Assembly (NCBI RefSeq): GCF_902506065.1
Contig: NZ_LR732912.1
Location: 1,999,983 to 2,063,982 of the forward strand
DNA: 64,000 nt
DNA from: Arthrobacter sp. 9V
Lineage (GTDB): Bacteria; Actinomycetota; Actinomycetes; Actinomycetales; Micrococcaceae
Direction: 5' to 3'
Shown: piece after piece, positions 1 through 10,704 of the stretch
Layout: every line of letters starts with the position of its first letter
Position numbering within the stretch: position 1 is the first letter of the stretch
Translations under genes and position numbers: made by a program
The notes under the pieces: model-generated
What the model was told of the DNA's origin: nothing
Seen by the model: only the letters and a program-made list of their open reading frames with translations
Database searches by the model: none

Positions 1-1257
1 GTCCGCGTCGTGGGCGCGCTCCACATTGCCCAGAAGATCGGTGGGGTCGATCTCCACCGCGGAGTAGTCGATCCACTTCTCCGGGAAACCAATTTTTGGA
101 CGGAAGGCGCCCAACTTCTTGAGGGCTTCCTTCTTGGTTTCCTCGCCCATCCATCCCAGGGAGGAGATACTTTCGCGGTAGGCCTCGATGAGGTTTGAGA
201 CCAGTGTCTCCATTCTTGCCTTGTGTCCGGCCGGGAAGTGCCGATCTACATAGATCTGGCCTACAGCTTCGCCAAGGGCTGCTTCGACGACGGCCACCCC
301 TCGCTTCCACCGTTCTTTGTTCTGCGGCGTGCCACTGAGCGTGGTGCCGTAAAAGTCGAAGTTCGTGGCCACGAACCCGGATGACAGATAGGGGGCGGCC
401 GAGCTGAGGACCCGAAGTGTCAGCCATTCCTTCCAGGTTTCCAGCGACTCGGACTCAAGCAAAGCCGCAGCGCCTGCAAAGAAGTCCGGAGTGCTAACCA
501 CAATTTCACTTCGTTTTGCAGGTTCCACCCGTGCTGCCTGGAACCAGATGTCCAGAAGGGGGAAAATCGCTACGGCCTCATCTGCAGTCTTGAGGTTGTA
601 CGTCTTTTGGGGATCACGCAGGGTGACGTTGTCCCAGTGGTGGGAGGCCAAGGCGGTCTCAAGTGCGATGATGCGCTGTGAGGCAGCTTGCGCGTCAGGG
701 ATGCCCCCAAGGCTGAACAACTTGGTGATGTAGTCACCGTAAGCAGCCACAATGGCCGCGAACTTCTCTTCACGGTAGTAAGACTCGTCCGGCAAACCCA
801 GGCCACCCTGTCCGATGTACAGGAGGATTCGTTCGGGGTTGCCGGCATCCGGGGCAGGGTAGATGGAGAAGAGACCCGAGACGTCGGAGCGGAACAACCG
901 TCCCATCAGGGCGGCCAGTTCATCTGCGGAGCCCACCGCCCGCACCTCATCAAGACGGCCCCGCACGGGGTCCATTCCTTTTGCTTCGGCTGCTTCTTCG
1001 TCCATGAAGCTGGCATAGAGGCCGCCGACTTTTTGTTCGATGCCGGTAGCTGATTGTCCCTTGGCGGCGGCTTCTTCGATGATCGCCTTGACGGCTAACT
1101 CGGCGCCATCCCGCAAAGCCGTAAAAGTGCCCTCAAGAGGCCTGTCATCGGGGATCGATGTGCTGTTGAGCCATGCGCCGTTGACATGCTGATAGAGGTC
1201 GTCCTGGGGCCGGACGCTGTGATCGATATTGGAAAGAGAGATCCCCGACTGTGGCAC
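1..1257 (-). CDS. M13 family metallopeptidase (PepO/neprilysin-like), 3' part outside window
   Basis: The minus strand is open from a GTG at 1257 to the window edge (419 codons) and reads as the N-terminal two thirds of an M13 (neprilysin/PepO) zinc endopeptidase. Visible family features are the start DDLYQHVNGAWL, the segment IYPAPDAGNP, and GGLGLPDESYY. Family members are about 650 residues, so the catalytic HExxH and its glutamate ligand lie beyond position 1 and cannot be checked. The start was chosen because AAGGAG sits 5-6 nt before the GTG. No signal peptide is seen, which suggests a cytosolic enzyme cleaving oligopeptides. It is transcribed away from leuA. Confidence 0.85.
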   Translation of the reverse strand, partial: MPQSGISLSNIDHSVRPQDDLYQHVNGAWLNSTSIPDDRPLEGTFTALRDGAELAVKAIIEEAAAKGQSATGIEQKVGGLYASFMDEEAAEAKGMDPVRGRLDEVRAVGSADELAALMGRLFRSDVSGLFSIYPAPDAGNPERILLYIGQGGLGLPDESYYREEKFAAIVAAYGDYITKLFSLGGIPDAQAASQRIIALETALASHHWDNVTLRDPQKTYNLKTADEAVAIFPLLDIWFQAARVEPAKRSEIVVSTPDFFAGAAALLESESLETWKEWLTLRVLSSAAPYLSSGFVATNFDFYGTTLSGTPQNKERWKRGVAVVEAALGEAVGQIYVDRHFPAGHKARMETLVSNLIEAYRESISSLGWMGEETKKEALKKLGAFRPKIGFPEKWIDYSAVEIDPTDLLGNVERAHDAD

Positions 1258-1333
1258 TGTGGCTCCTTGTGTGGACACTGCAGCCGGCGTTGCCACCGTC
1301 GCTGCGTCTGCATAGTGGACGTTGCATGAGGTG

Positions 1334-1365
1334 TTGCACTGTCATCATACGCATCGTGTTACTGT
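1334..1365 (+). promoter_or_regulatory. Probable promoter of the leuA leader
   Basis: TTGCAC at 1334-1339 and TACTGT at 1360-1365 could be -35 and -10 boxes (20-nt spacer, longer than ideal). The -10 box ends 6 nt before the GTG of the leader peptide, so the transcript would start at or next to that codon. Confidence 0.45.
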
Positions 1366-1371
1366 GAATTT

Positions 1372-1416
1372 GTGCGTACGGCGATGCTTCTTCTTAGCTG
1401 CCGCGGCGAGGCCTGA
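1372..1416 (+). CDS. leuA leader peptide with three consecutive Leu codons
   Basis: A 14-codon ORF starts with GTG at 1372 and ends with TGA at 1414-1416. It encodes VRTAMLLLSCRGEA, with three successive CTT leucine codons at 1387-1395. No Shine-Dalgarno sequence precedes it; a TANNNT box ends 6 nt upstream, so it is probably translated leaderlessly. Its 3' end forms the 5' arm of a perfect hairpin (1401-1449). Position, leucine run and structure fit a leucine-sensing leader of leuA. A conserved 'LEU element' pseudoknot upstream of leuA is reported for Actinobacteria; that this is a member is my inference. Confidence 0.65.
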   Translation: MRTAMLLLSCRGEA

Positions 1417-1449
1417 AAGCTATCTGAAGCTGGGCCATCCTCGCCGCGG
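1401..1449 (+). promoter_or_regulatory. leuA leader hairpin (candidate LEU element)
   Basis: A perfect 11-bp inverted repeat, ccgcggcgagg (1401-1411) and cctcgccgcgg (1439-1449), with a 27-nt loop. The 5' arm lies inside the leader peptide gene just after the Leu run, so ribosome stalling would control its folding. No U-tract follows, which argues for control of translation rather than termination. Confidence 0.6.
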
Positions 1450-1482
1450 AGTTCCGTTGTGTCCGGCTAAGCTTTCACTTAG

Positions 1483-3246
<1,764 letters not shown>

Positions 3247-3253
3247 GCATGCG

Positions 3254-3287
3254 CCGTGTGGTGACGGGAAATACCGTCACCACACGG
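3254..3287 (+). terminator. Terminator-like hairpin after leuA
   Basis: Perfect 14-bp inverted repeat (3254-3267 with 3274-3287) and a 6-nt loop, 8 nt after the leuA stop. No T-run follows. A second smaller repeat (ggtccggc/gccggacc, 3286-3309) overlaps it and may be an alternative fold. Confidence 0.65.
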
Positions 3288-3331
3288 TCCGGCGAACACT
3301 GCCGGACCTTGGCATAGTGCGAAGATTAGAT

Positions 3332-4084
3332 GTGGCCAATCCGTCGTTTGCAGCACGGTCCTATCGGGACGATGCCGTGGTGCTCCGCACCCACAAGCTG
3401 GGCGAGGCGGATCGAATCATTACTTTGCTGACCAAGCATCATGGCCAGGTACGCGCTGTTGCCAAGGGTGTCCGCAGGACCAGTAGCCGCTTCGGAGCGC
3501 GGTTGGAACCGTTTATGGTGGCGGATCTGCAACTTGTCCAAGGCCGGACCTTGGACATTGTGACCCAAGCCGTGGCGAAGGGGGCATATGGCAGCAGTAT
3601 CGCCGCCGATTACGGGCGTTTTACCGTAGCCGCCGCCATGACGGAGACTGCCGAGAAGCTCACGGATGCCGATACTGAATCAGGGACGGCCCACTACAAT
3701 CTGCTGGTTGGTGCCTTGGCTGCGTTGAGCCGTTCGGACCATCCGCCGGAACTCATTCTCGATTCCTACTTATTGCGGGCATTGGCCACCGGCGGCTGGG
3801 CGCCAAGTTTCACCGATTGTGCACGTTGTGGCCGTCCCGGTCCTCATACAGCTTTTGCCGCTCCCGTAGGCGGCATGGTGTGCAGCGACTGCAGACCCCC
3901 TGGTTCACCGGCTCCGGCGCCGGAGACTGTGGTGCTTCTCAGCGCCCTGCTGACTGGTACCTGGAGCGTTGCCGACGCTTCAGATCCTCGGCACAGGCGG
4001 GAAGCAGCCGGCCTAGTGGCAAGCTACCTGCAATGGCACCTTGAGCGGGCCTTGAAATCACTCAAACACGTGGAGCGAAGCTGA
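3332..4084 (+). CDS. recO: DNA repair protein RecO
   Basis: RecO loads RecA on SSB-coated single strands in the RecFOR pathway. The protein begins near [20 protein letters not shown], the usual N-terminal OB fold, and continues through [17 protein letters not shown] zinc-knuckle-like set follows: CARC (about residues 167-170) and CSDC (about 187-190). I chose the GTG at 3332 (250 aa) because it gives the usual N-terminal length; a GTG at 3317 would add five residues. Neither has a clear Shine-Dalgarno site. It lies two bases upstream of uppS, so the two are co-transcribed, a common arrangement in Actinobacteria. Confidence 0.93.
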   Translation: MANPSFAARSYRDDAVVLRTHKLGEADRIITLLTKHHGQVRAVAKGVRRTSSRFGARLEPFMVADLQLVQGRTLDIVTQAVAKGAYGSSIAADYGRFTVAAAMTETAEKLTDADTESGTAHYNLLVGALAALSRSDHPPELILDSYLLRALATGGWAPSFTDCARCGRPGPHTAFAAPVGGMVCSDCRPPGSPAPAPETVVLLSALLTGTWSVADASDPRHRREAAGLVASYLQWHLERALKSLKHVERS

Positions 4085-4086
4085 CA

Positions 4087-4911
4087 GTGGTACTTGGAAA
4101 GAAAAGCAAAACAACGGCGGCAAGGACGGCTCCCGTCGTTGCTCCCTATGGACACCCTTCCGGTGCTGTGCCGCCGGGCATCCCGAGCGAGTTCATCCCG
4201 CAGCACGTAGCCATAGTCATGGACGGCAACGGGCGTTGGGCCAATCAGCGTGGCCTTCCCCGGATAGAGGGGCACAAAGCCGGGGAGCCTGCGCTTCTGG
4301 ACGTTATGGCGGGGGCCATTGAACTCGGAATCAAGTACGTCAGCGTATATGCGTTCTCCACCGAGAATTGGCGCCGCTCGCCCGAGGAGGTTCGCTTCCT
4401 CATGGGATTTAACAAGGATGTACTACGTCGCCAGCGCAACCAACTCGATGAGTGGGGTGTCCGGATCCGCTGGGCCGGCCGCCGCCCCCGACTGTGGGGT
4501 TCGGTAATCAAGGAGTTGGAGGAGGCTGAGGACTATACCCGCGCCAACGACACCTGCACCTTGACCATGTGTGTTAATTACGGCGGCCGTGCGGAAATTG
4601 CCGACGCCGTTTCAGCGATTGCGCACGACGTCGCCGCCGGACGCTTGAAGCCGGGATCTGTCTCCGAGAAGACGATTCAGAAGTATCTGGATGAGCCCGA
4701 CCTTCCCGATGTGGATCTGTTTCTTCGCAGCTCGGGTGAGCAGAGATTGTCCAACTTCCTGCTCTGGCAATCGGCCTACGCAGAGTTCGTCTTCATGGAC
4801 ACTTTGTGGCCGGACGTGGACCGGCGGACACTGTGGGACGCCGTCGAGATTTACGCGCAACGGGACCGCCGTTACGGCGGGGCCGTAGACGCCGCGCCCG
4901 CGGCCAAGTAG
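4087..4911 (+). CDS. uppS: Isoprenyl (undecaprenyl/decaprenyl) diphosphate synthase
   Basis: A cis-prenyltransferase of 274 residues that extends farnesyl- or geranyl-diphosphate with isopentenyl-diphosphate to make the polyprenyl carrier for peptidoglycan and arabinogalactan-type glycans. The catalytic Asp is in VMDGNGRWA (residues 44-52). [11 protein letters not shown] and the diphosphate-binding [14 protein letters not shown] near residue 213 are intact. The start is GTG two bases after the recO stop, so translation is probably coupled. The roughly 35-residue N-terminal extension is polar and typical of actinobacterial members. Product chain length cannot be read from the sequence. Confidence 0.95.
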   Translation: MVLGKKSKTTAARTAPVVAPYGHPSGAVPPGIPSEFIPQHVAIVMDGNGRWANQRGLPRIEGHKAGEPALLDVMAGAIELGIKYVSVYAFSTENWRRSPEEVRFLMGFNKDVLRRQRNQLDEWGVRIRWAGRRPRLWGSVIKELEEAEDYTRANDTCTLTMCVNYGGRAEIADAVSAIAHDVAAGRLKPGSVSEKTIQKYLDEPDLPDVDLFLRSSGEQRLSNFLLWQSAYAEFVFMDTLWPDVDRRTLWDAVEIYAQRDRRYGGAVDAAPAAK

Positions 4912-4946
4912 CTGGTTCACTCGCTAAGTAGCATGCCCCTGCTAAC

Positions 4947-6020
4947 TCAGTAGGGATAGGCCGCCAGCCACACTGCTACGTCGCGGTACGCCTGTTGACG
5001 AACGGTGCGCCTTGAGAGGAAGACGTCGTGCAGGGCCCCGGGGTAGCGGAACACGGCAGTCCGCCGGGCAAGGCCGAGCGCCCTCCGTGAGGTTTCCTCG
5101 ACGTCGATGACAGCATCGGCGCGCATGAGGTCCGCAGTCCATTCTGCCTGGATCCGGGTCCGCCCGGAGAGGAGTACCAACACCGGTGCGTCGATGTTGA
5201 GCTTGCGTTCCACTGCCGCGTGCCCCGCCAGAACTGCTTTTGTCCACCCGGCGCGGATGGGAAACGAAGCCCGCGGGCGCCATACGGGGTCCAGGATCCA
5301 TTCGCCATGTCCCTCATTGCTGACGCTTTCCCAGTACGCAGGCATTTCCGGGAATTTGAAGGGACGTTTCGGGTCGGTACGGGCAAAAGGTTCCACCAGA
5401 TGCATGGCTATGCTTCGGACCAGACTGCTTCCCTGGAGTTCGAGCCAGGGCGAATTCAGGACGAGTGTACCCAGCCGACCGGGATTGCGGTCGGCCCACA
5501 GAGCCGCGATCAACCCTCCCAGCGAATGGGCGAGCATGTGGATGGTGGGCGGCGTGGCACGACCGGTCCTAAGGGCAACGTCCCGTTCTATTTCACGCAG
5601 GGCCGCGGCGAGCTCTTCGTCGTAAACGCCCAGGTCCGAGGTGTAGCCAGGCGTCTGTCCCGGCAAGAGGCTGCGGCCGAACTTTCGAAGGTCCAAGGCA
5701 TAAAAGTGAAAGCCCGAAGCGGTCAGGTACTCCGCCAGTTCGGTCTGCAGGAAGTAGTCCGCCCAACCGTGCAGGTAGAGAACAGCTCTCGGCGCTCCGC
5801 CGGGGTCAGTTGCTGCAGGGCGCCGTCTGCGCTTGGTGAAGGAAGTAAGGAAGTCAAGCACACCTTGCGTGGACGGCTGGGTTGCCGGCGGTGCATACCT
5901 GATGAGGGTCGCCTTCACCGGCCCTTCCTCATCGGCTTTCATGGGTAGGTCCATGAACTCGTAACCGTGGCCCAGAATGTCGGGTTGCCACAGTGAAACC
6001 GATTCCTCCGTGGTGGTCAT
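4947..6020 (-). CDS. Alpha/beta hydrolase (serine lipase/monoacylglycerol lipase-like), copy 1
   Basis: A 357-residue alpha/beta hydrolase. The oxyanion-loop motif LYLHGWADYF is at 81-90, the nucleophile Ser166 lies in AHSLGG, and the catalytic His is in GALHDVFLS near the C-terminus. The cap between PWLELQ and GWTKAVLAGH is of the lysophospholipase/monoacylglycerol-lipase type. No signal peptide is seen, so it is probably cytosolic. Its start overlaps the stop of the upstream paralogue by 4 bp (ATGA), so the two are translationally coupled. A substrate cannot be assigned. Confidence 0.85.
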   Translation of the reverse strand: MTTTEESVSLWQPDILGHGYEFMDLPMKADEEGPVKATLIRYAPPATQPSTQGVLDFLTSFTKRRRRPAATDPGGAPRAVLYLHGWADYFLQTELAEYLTASGFHFYALDLRKFGRSLLPGQTPGYTSDLGVYDEELAAALREIERDVALRTGRATPPTIHMLAHSLGGLIAALWADRNPGRLGTLVLNSPWLELQGSSLVRSIAMHLVEPFARTDPKRPFKFPEMPAYWESVSNEGHGEWILDPVWRPRASFPIRAGWTKAVLAGHAAVERKLNIDAPVLVLLSGRTRIQAEWTADLMRADAVIDVEETSRRALGLARRTAVFRYPGALHDVFLSRRTVRQQAYRDVAVWLAAYPY

Positions 6021-7042
6021 GTCCCTCCTTTTGGCCGATGCTCCGGCTCATTGTTGTCCATGAATCCGTTGACCCACCTGGCAAGCCGCGCGTAGGCGTC
6101 CTTCCGCACGGCAGGGGCCGACAGAAAGACGTCGTGGAGGGCGCCGTCGATTCGTTCCAAGGTAACTGTCCGCCCCAAGGCCATGGCCCGTAAGGCGATG
6201 ACCCCCACGTCCAGCACGGCATCCGAACGGCGCATTGACTCCTGCCACACCATGCCGTTCGCGCTGGTGGTAGAGGTTAGTACCAGGACCGGCATCTCAA
6301 GCTTCAGGCCCCGGGCCACCTGTGAGTGGCCGGCGAAGACAGCACTCAGCCAGCCTGCGCGAACCGGGAATGCCAGCGGTGGCCTATAGTTTTCATCCAA
6401 GGTCCATTCCCCTTCGGCGGTGCTGCTTATGCTGCGAAAGTAGAAGCCGCGCTCCGGCAACCGCAAGACTGTTTCGGGGCGGAGCTTTGCGATAGGGGAC
6501 ACCATGGCCTGGGCGGCGCGGCGGACCAAGGAACTGCCGTGCATCTCCAGCCATGGACTGTCCAGAATCAGGTGTTGGACATCGTCCGGATGACGGCTGG
6601 CCCACAGTGCGGCCACCAAACCTCCGGTTGAGTGCCCCATCAGGGTCAGGCTGCCTTTCGGGGATGCGGCACGATCGTCATGAATGATGTCAATCGCTTT
6701 TTCGATCTCGGCGTCGTAGTCGGTCAGGTTTGCTACGTAACCGCCCGGCATGTCGGCTTGGAGGCTCCGGCCGTGGTTGTGCATGTCCAGTGCGTAAAAG
6801 TCGTAGCCTTGCTCTGCCCAAAAAGAAGCCAGCTCGGTATTAAAGAAGTAGTCACTCCACCCATGCAGGAAAAGTATCGCGCCGTAACGCTTCTGCGGTG
6901 ACTGGCCGTCATTGCTTGGGTCGTTACCGGGCTGGACCCTGTGTCGGATCAGGGTGGCATGCCGGATCACGCCATCGGGGCCTGTGGCGTCAAGGCCGCA
7001 GGACTGGAAGTCGGTTCCCAAAATGTCGGCGGTCCACTCCAT
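6017..7042 (-). CDS. Alpha/beta hydrolase (serine lipase/monoacylglycerol lipase-like), copy 2
   Basis: A 341-residue paralogue of the downstream hydrolase with the same layout: LFLHGWSDYFFNTELA, FYALDMHNHGRSL, Ser138 in GHSTGG, and GALHDVFLS for the catalytic His. Apart from a shorter N-terminal linker the two align along their whole length, so they arose by tandem duplication. A TAAGCT box ends 6 nt before the ATG, so this gene probably starts its own leaderless transcript inside the 3' end of the FAD dehydrogenase gene. Its substrate is unknown. Confidence 0.85.
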   Translation of the reverse strand: MEWTADILGTDFQSCGLDATGPDGVIRHATLIRHRVQPGNDPSNDGQSPQKRYGAILFLHGWSDYFFNTELASFWAEQGYDFYALDMHNHGRSLQADMPGGYVANLTDYDAEIEKAIDIIHDDRAASPKGSLTLMGHSTGGLVAALWASRHPDDVQHLILDSPWLEMHGSSLVRRAAQAMVSPIAKLRPETVLRLPERGFYFRSISSTAEGEWTLDENYRPPLAFPVRAGWLSAVFAGHSQVARGLKLEMPVLVLTSTTSANGMVWQESMRRSDAVLDVGVIALRAMALGRTVTLERIDGALHDVFLSAPAVRKDAYARLARWVNGFMDNNEPEHRPKGGT

Positions 7043-7048
7043 GGCTCC

Positions 7049-7054
7049 AGCTTA
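7049..7054 (-). promoter_or_regulatory. -10 box, leaderless start of hydrolase copy 2
   Basis: TAAGCT lies exactly 6 nt before the ATG at 7042. Its first three bases are the TAA stop codon of the upstream FAD dehydrogenase gene. Confidence 0.5.
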
Positions 7055-8734
7055 GACACTGGCAGCGGCATGGCGGCCCGCCGCCCTGCCGGTAAACAGG
7101 CATCCTCCCAGGAATGTTCCTTCCAGCGCCCGGTAACCGTGGATACCCCCGCCTCCGAATCCGGCCGCTTCACCGGCAGCATAGAGGCCCGGGATGGCCA
7201 CACCATCGACGTCCAGCACCCTTGAGTTCAGATCCGTAGTGATTCCGCCCAAGCTTTTCCGCGTCAATACCGACAGGCGGATGGCCATCAGGGGTCCGTG
7301 TTCAGGGTCCGTCAACCGGTGTGGGGGAGCAACCCGCATGAGCTTGTCGGTTGCGAATCGTCGTGCCGACCTGATGGCCGCCAGTTGGAGGTCCTTGCCC
7401 AAGCCACTGTTTACCTGATTGTCACGTGCCCGGATCACTGCATCCAGACTGGCGGCGTCTATCAAGGAGGTTCCGGCGAGCTGGTTCATTTTCGTTGCGA
7501 GACCTGCCGGCGTCGATGCCTGAAGGAAGTCAATACCCTTATCCATGAAACGCTGGATAGGCGCATCCGCTGCGGGCCGGAGCCGTGAAGCAAGCAGCCG
7601 CACATCCTTATCGGTCAGATCCGGGTTCTGCTCGGACCCGGAGAGCGCCAGTTCCTTCAGGGCAATGGTGCGGTTGAGGACAAACCACGAGTATCCATGC
7701 CCCGTCCCCACAATGTGCCGAAGTGCTCCCAGCGAGTCAAAGCCCGGGAAGAGCGGCGCAGGTAGCTGACAGCCTTCTGCGTCCAGCCACAGTGAGGAAG
7801 GGCCGGGCAGTATCCGGATCCCATGCTTGGGCCACACCGGATCATAATTGTGGATTCCTTCGGGATAGTGCCACATCCGGTCGCCGTTGATCAGGGAAGC
7901 GCCGGCAGACTCAGCCGCGGACAGGAATTCGCCATCAACGGAGGCCGGTACTCCACTGAGCATATAGTCGGGTGCCGAGTGCCCGGGCCATTGTCCGCGC
8001 ACTGCCGCGTGGTTTCCGCCGATGCCGCCGGTGGTCACCACCACTGCATCTGCGGTCGCCTCAAAACTCCCGACGGCGGCGCGCCCGGACGCCTGGCCCC
8101 TCGCCGCCGTCGAAGTTTCCAGTACGTCGCCGGAAACACCTGTGATCCTGCCCGCCGCGGTGGTCAAGCCCAATGCCCGGTGCCTGAAGTGGAGGCTGAC
8201 CCTGCCGGCACCGATGCCTTCTCGCACCTTGGCGAGGAATGGTTCAACCAGAGCCGGACCGGTTCCCCATGTGACGTGGAATCGGGGCACGGTATTGCCG
8301 TGGCCCTGCGGCCCATATCCGCCACGTTCAGCCCATTGCACCAAAGGAAAGATGCCGACGCCCAGACTCCGCAGCCATGCCCGCTTCTCGCCGGCGGCAA
8401 AGTTGACATAGGCCTCCGCCCACTCCCGGGCATGATGGTCCCTGGAACGATCAAACGCTGCCGAAGCAAGCCAATCGGTCAAGGCAAGTTCGGCGTTGTC
8501 CTTCACCCCCAATCGCCGCTGTTCCGGTGTGTTGACCATGAACAGACCGCCGAATGACCAGTGCGCCTGACCGCCAACAGATGCCCCCGGCTCCTGGTCC
8601 AGGACAGCCACCGTTTTACCGGAGGCATACGCTGTGGCTGCGGCAACCAGTCCGGATAAGCCGGCGCCGACCACCACGATGTCGGCAGTGACTTTGTGAT
8701 TCCCATGATGTGCGTCACGATTTTCCAGCGGCAT
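7052..8734 (-). CDS. FAD-binding dehydrogenase (fumarate reductase/3-ketosteroid dehydrogenase fold)
   Basis: A 560-residue flavoprotein of the FAD_binding_2 family. The N-terminal dinucleotide motif IVVVGAGLSGLVAA follows 18 residues in, and the C-terminus has the FAD-closing segment GGITTDLNSRVLD...GLYAAGEAAGFGGGGIHGYRALEG. The family oxidises CH-CH bonds, as in 3-ketosteroid 1-dehydrogenases, or reduces them, as in fumarate reductases. Many relatives are annotated only as FAD-binding dehydrogenases, and I cannot assign a substrate. The ATG is 6 nt after TAGCAT with no Shine-Dalgarno site (leaderless). It is divergent from pyrD with 68 bp between them. Confidence 0.85.
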   Translation of the reverse strand: MPLENRDAHHGNHKVTADIVVVGAGLSGLVAAATAYASGKTVAVLDQEPGASVGGQAHWSFGGLFMVNTPEQRRLGVKDNAELALTDWLASAAFDRSRDHHAREWAEAYVNFAAGEKRAWLRSLGVGIFPLVQWAERGGYGPQGHGNTVPRFHVTWGTGPALVEPFLAKVREGIGAGRVSLHFRHRALGLTTAAGRITGVSGDVLETSTAARGQASGRAAVGSFEATADAVVVTTGGIGGNHAAVRGQWPGHSAPDYMLSGVPASVDGEFLSAAESAGASLINGDRMWHYPEGIHNYDPVWPKHGIRILPGPSSLWLDAEGCQLPAPLFPGFDSLGALRHIVGTGHGYSWFVLNRTIALKELALSGSEQNPDLTDKDVRLLASRLRPAADAPIQRFMDKGIDFLQASTPAGLATKMNQLAGTSLIDAASLDAVIRARDNQVNSGLGKDLQLAAIRSARRFATDKLMRVAPPHRLTDPEHGPLMAIRLSVLTRKSLGGITTDLNSRVLDVDGVAIPGLYAAGEAAGFGGGGIHGYRALEGTFLGGCLFTGRAAGRHAAASV

Positions 8735-8740
8735 GCCTAC

Positions 8741-8746
8741 ATGCTA
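8741..8746 (-). promoter_or_regulatory. -10 box, leaderless start of FAD dehydrogenase
   Basis: TAGCAT, 6 nt before the ATG at 8734. Confidence 0.5.
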
Positions 8747-8802
8747 GCGGCAGGGCAGGTCACGGGTTTGGTCAGTGGTGGCTAAGCGGGAAAACTAGGA
8801 CC

Positions 8803-9882
8803 ATGCGTGTTTACCCCACATTCTTTAAGCTGGCCTTCTCCTGGATGGACGCCGAGAAGGCCCACAAGATCGGCTTCCAAGGAATCCGGGCGGCCCACCG
8901 TTCCGGCGCCGGGAGAATCCTCGCCAGGATGACGGCACCCGATGCTTCCCTGCGCACGGAGGCGCTGGGGCTCACCTTTCCCTCGCCGTTCGGCTTGGCG
9001 GCGGGCTTCGACAAGGAGGGCCACGGCATCGAGGCCCTGTCCGAGCTCGGCTTCGGTCATGTGGAGGTGGGAACCATTACCGGCCAGGCGCAACCAGGCA
9101 ATGGAAAGCCGCGTCTTTTCCGTTTGATTGAGGACAAAGCGGTCATCAACCGCATGGGATTCAACAACGACGGCGCCTCAGCAGTTGCGCCAAGACTCAA
9201 GTCAGCCCGGGCTGCCTTGCAGCGGCTCTACCCGGACGTGCGCCCGGTGATTGGGGTCAACATCGGCAAAACCAAGGTGGTGGAGCTCGACGACGCCACT
9301 GAGGATTACTTGGTGAGTGCCCGTAGCCTGGCGCCGGCTGCGGACTACTTGGTGGTCAATGTCAGCTCTCCCAATACCCCGGGGCTGCGCTTGCTGCAGA
9401 ATGTGGAAACCCTTCGCCCCCTCCTGCGGGCAGTTGGCGATGCTGCTGACGACGCTGCCGGGCGGCATGTTCCCCTTCTGGTCAAGATCGCGCCCGATCT
9501 CTCCGATGAAGATATCGACGACGTGGCACGGCTTGCGCTGGACCTGAAACTAGACGGCATCATTGCCACCAACACCACAATCTCCCGTGACGGGCTCGTC
9601 TCGGACATTACAAAAGTGGAGTCCCTGGGGGCCGGCGGCTTGTCCGGTGCACCCCTCAAGCAGCGGTCCCTGGAAGTCTTGCGCAGGCTTAAGGGCTCGG
9701 TAGGGGACCAGCTCGTCCTTATTGCGGTGGGTGGCGTTGCCACTGCGCAGGATGTCCAGGACCGTCTGGATGCCGGGGCCACCTTGGTGCAGGGCTATAC
9801 CGCTTTCCTCTACGAGGGTCCCTTCTGGGCTTCGCGGATCAACAAGGGTCTTGTGAAACTTCGTCGGCGGGCAGCCCGCTAA
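8803..9882 (+). CDS. pyrD: Dihydroorotate dehydrogenase (quinone), class 2
   Basis: A membrane-associated FMN enzyme that oxidises dihydroorotate to orotate with quinone, the fourth step of pyrimidine synthesis. The 359 residues start MRVYPTFFKLAFSWMDAEKAHKIGF, the amphipathic N-terminal helix typical of class 2 enzymes. Barrel motifs include PFGLAAGFDKEGHGIEAL, NRMGFNNDGA, the catalytic-loop segment NVSSPNTPGLR and LIAVGGVATAQDV. The ATG at 8803 was chosen over upstream in-frame codons because it gives this N-terminus. The gene stands alone and is followed by a strong terminator. Confidence 0.96.
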   Translation: MRVYPTFFKLAFSWMDAEKAHKIGFQGIRAAHRSGAGRILARMTAPDASLRTEALGLTFPSPFGLAAGFDKEGHGIEALSELGFGHVEVGTITGQAQPGNGKPRLFRLIEDKAVINRMGFNNDGASAVAPRLKSARAALQRLYPDVRPVIGVNIGKTKVVELDDATEDYLVSARSLAPAADYLVVNVSSPNTPGLRLLQNVETLRPLLRAVGDAADDAAGRHVPLLVKIAPDLSDEDIDDVARLALDLKLDGIIATNTTISRDGLVSDITKVESLGAGGLSGAPLKQRSLEVLRRLKGSVGDQLVLIAVGGVATAQDVQDRLDAGATLVQGYTAFLYEGPFWASRINKGLVKLRRRAAR

Positions 9883-9930
9883 GGCTGTCAGGATCCGTAA
9901 GAGCCTGTTTCCCAAGCACCGTGGAACAGG

Positions 9931-9961
9931 AAAGACCCCGGACCATTGGTCCGGGGTCTTT
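9931..9961. terminator. Bidirectional terminator between pyrD and the DUF3043 gene
   Basis: Perfect 14-bp inverted repeat (aaagaccccggacc, 3-nt loop, ggtccggggtcttt). A and T flanks on either side suit both converging genes. Confidence 0.85.
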
Positions 9962-9988
9962 CCAGGTTTGCTTCGAGGTGCCTGACGC

Positions 9989-10582
9989 CTAGGCGGGGTA
10001 CTGTCCGCGCTTTACCTGGGGTTTGGGAAGGCGGAGCTTGCGGAACTGGAGGGCTCGCATGCAGCCGTACCAAATTGAGCCGCGTTCCACCTCGCCGAAC
10101 TTCTCCGTAAGGCGCTTCCGAAGTTTGCGCGAGAGGATGAAGACGTCAACGAACACGGCGAGGAACATGATCCAGAAGCCAATAAGGACGTAACTGATGC
10201 CGGCGCTGGTGGGCGGAATGATCAGCGAGATCACCACGAACAGCAATGCTCCGAACATGAGGTACTCGCCAAGGCTGAACCGTGCGTCAACGTAGTCACG
10301 CGTGTATCGCTTTTGGGGGCCCTTGTCCCGGAGAGGCAGGAACTTCTCATCGCCCGTATCCAGGGCTTGCCGCATCTTCTGCCGCTGGTCTTGGATGGCT
10401 ACCCTTTCCGCTGCCTTGGAGGCTTTACGGTCGGTGGGAACCAGCGGGCGCTTGCGGGCCGCTTCCTGGTCCCTCCGCTTAGGCGTTGGGGCGCCCTTAC
10501 CGGCACCGGACTCCGGTGCGGTGGCGTAGGCCTGATCTACTACTGATTGAGCGCTGGGCTCTTCCTTTTTGCGTCCGAACAC
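9989..10582 (-). CDS. DUF3043 domain membrane protein
   Basis: A 197-residue protein of the actinobacterial DUF3043 family, function unknown. It starts VFGRKKEEPS and has a basic, Lys/Arg-rich N-terminal half (about residues 1-100). Two membrane segments follow (about 108-130, SLGEYLMFGALLFVVISLII, and about 136-155, YVLIGFWIMFLAVFVDVFIL), then a basic C-terminal tail. The GTG at 10582 is preceded by TATTCT and 6 nt, so it is probably leaderless; this overrides longer readings that begin upstream. It converges on pyrD and diverges from the M20 peptidase gene. Confidence 0.85.
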   Translation of the reverse strand: MFGRKKEEPSAQSVVDQAYATAPESGAGKGAPTPKRRDQEAARKRPLVPTDRKASKAAERVAIQDQRQKMRQALDTGDEKFLPLRDKGPQKRYTRDYVDARFSLGEYLMFGALLFVVISLIIPPTSAGISYVLIGFWIMFLAVFVDVFILSRKLRKRLTEKFGEVERGSIWYGCMRALQFRKLRLPKPQVKRGQYPA

Positions 10583-10588
10583 CCATAC

Positions 10589-10594
10589 AGAATA
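10589..10594 (-). promoter_or_regulatory. -10 box, leaderless start of DUF3043 gene
   Basis: TATTCT, 6 nt before the GTG at 10582. Confidence 0.5.
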
Positions 10595-10704
10595 CCCCTG
10601 AAGAAGGTGGTGCACGTTACGTGTCCGCCCGCTGGCGTCCTTTTGAGGTGCGTGCAGCCCTGCGGTTCCGGTGGTGCCTGCTAAGGAGGAAGAATCCCCG
10701 GCGG

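Noticed and set aside
570..848. Short minus-strand frames within 570-1354 as separate genes
   Set aside because: They lie in other frames of the M13 peptidase gene, whose own frame is open from 1257 to the window edge with clear family sequence.
8710..8802. Upstream extension of pyrD
   Set aside because: The in-frame upstream sequence covers the divergent promoter of the FAD dehydrogenase gene and does not resemble the class 2 N-terminus, which begins at 8803.
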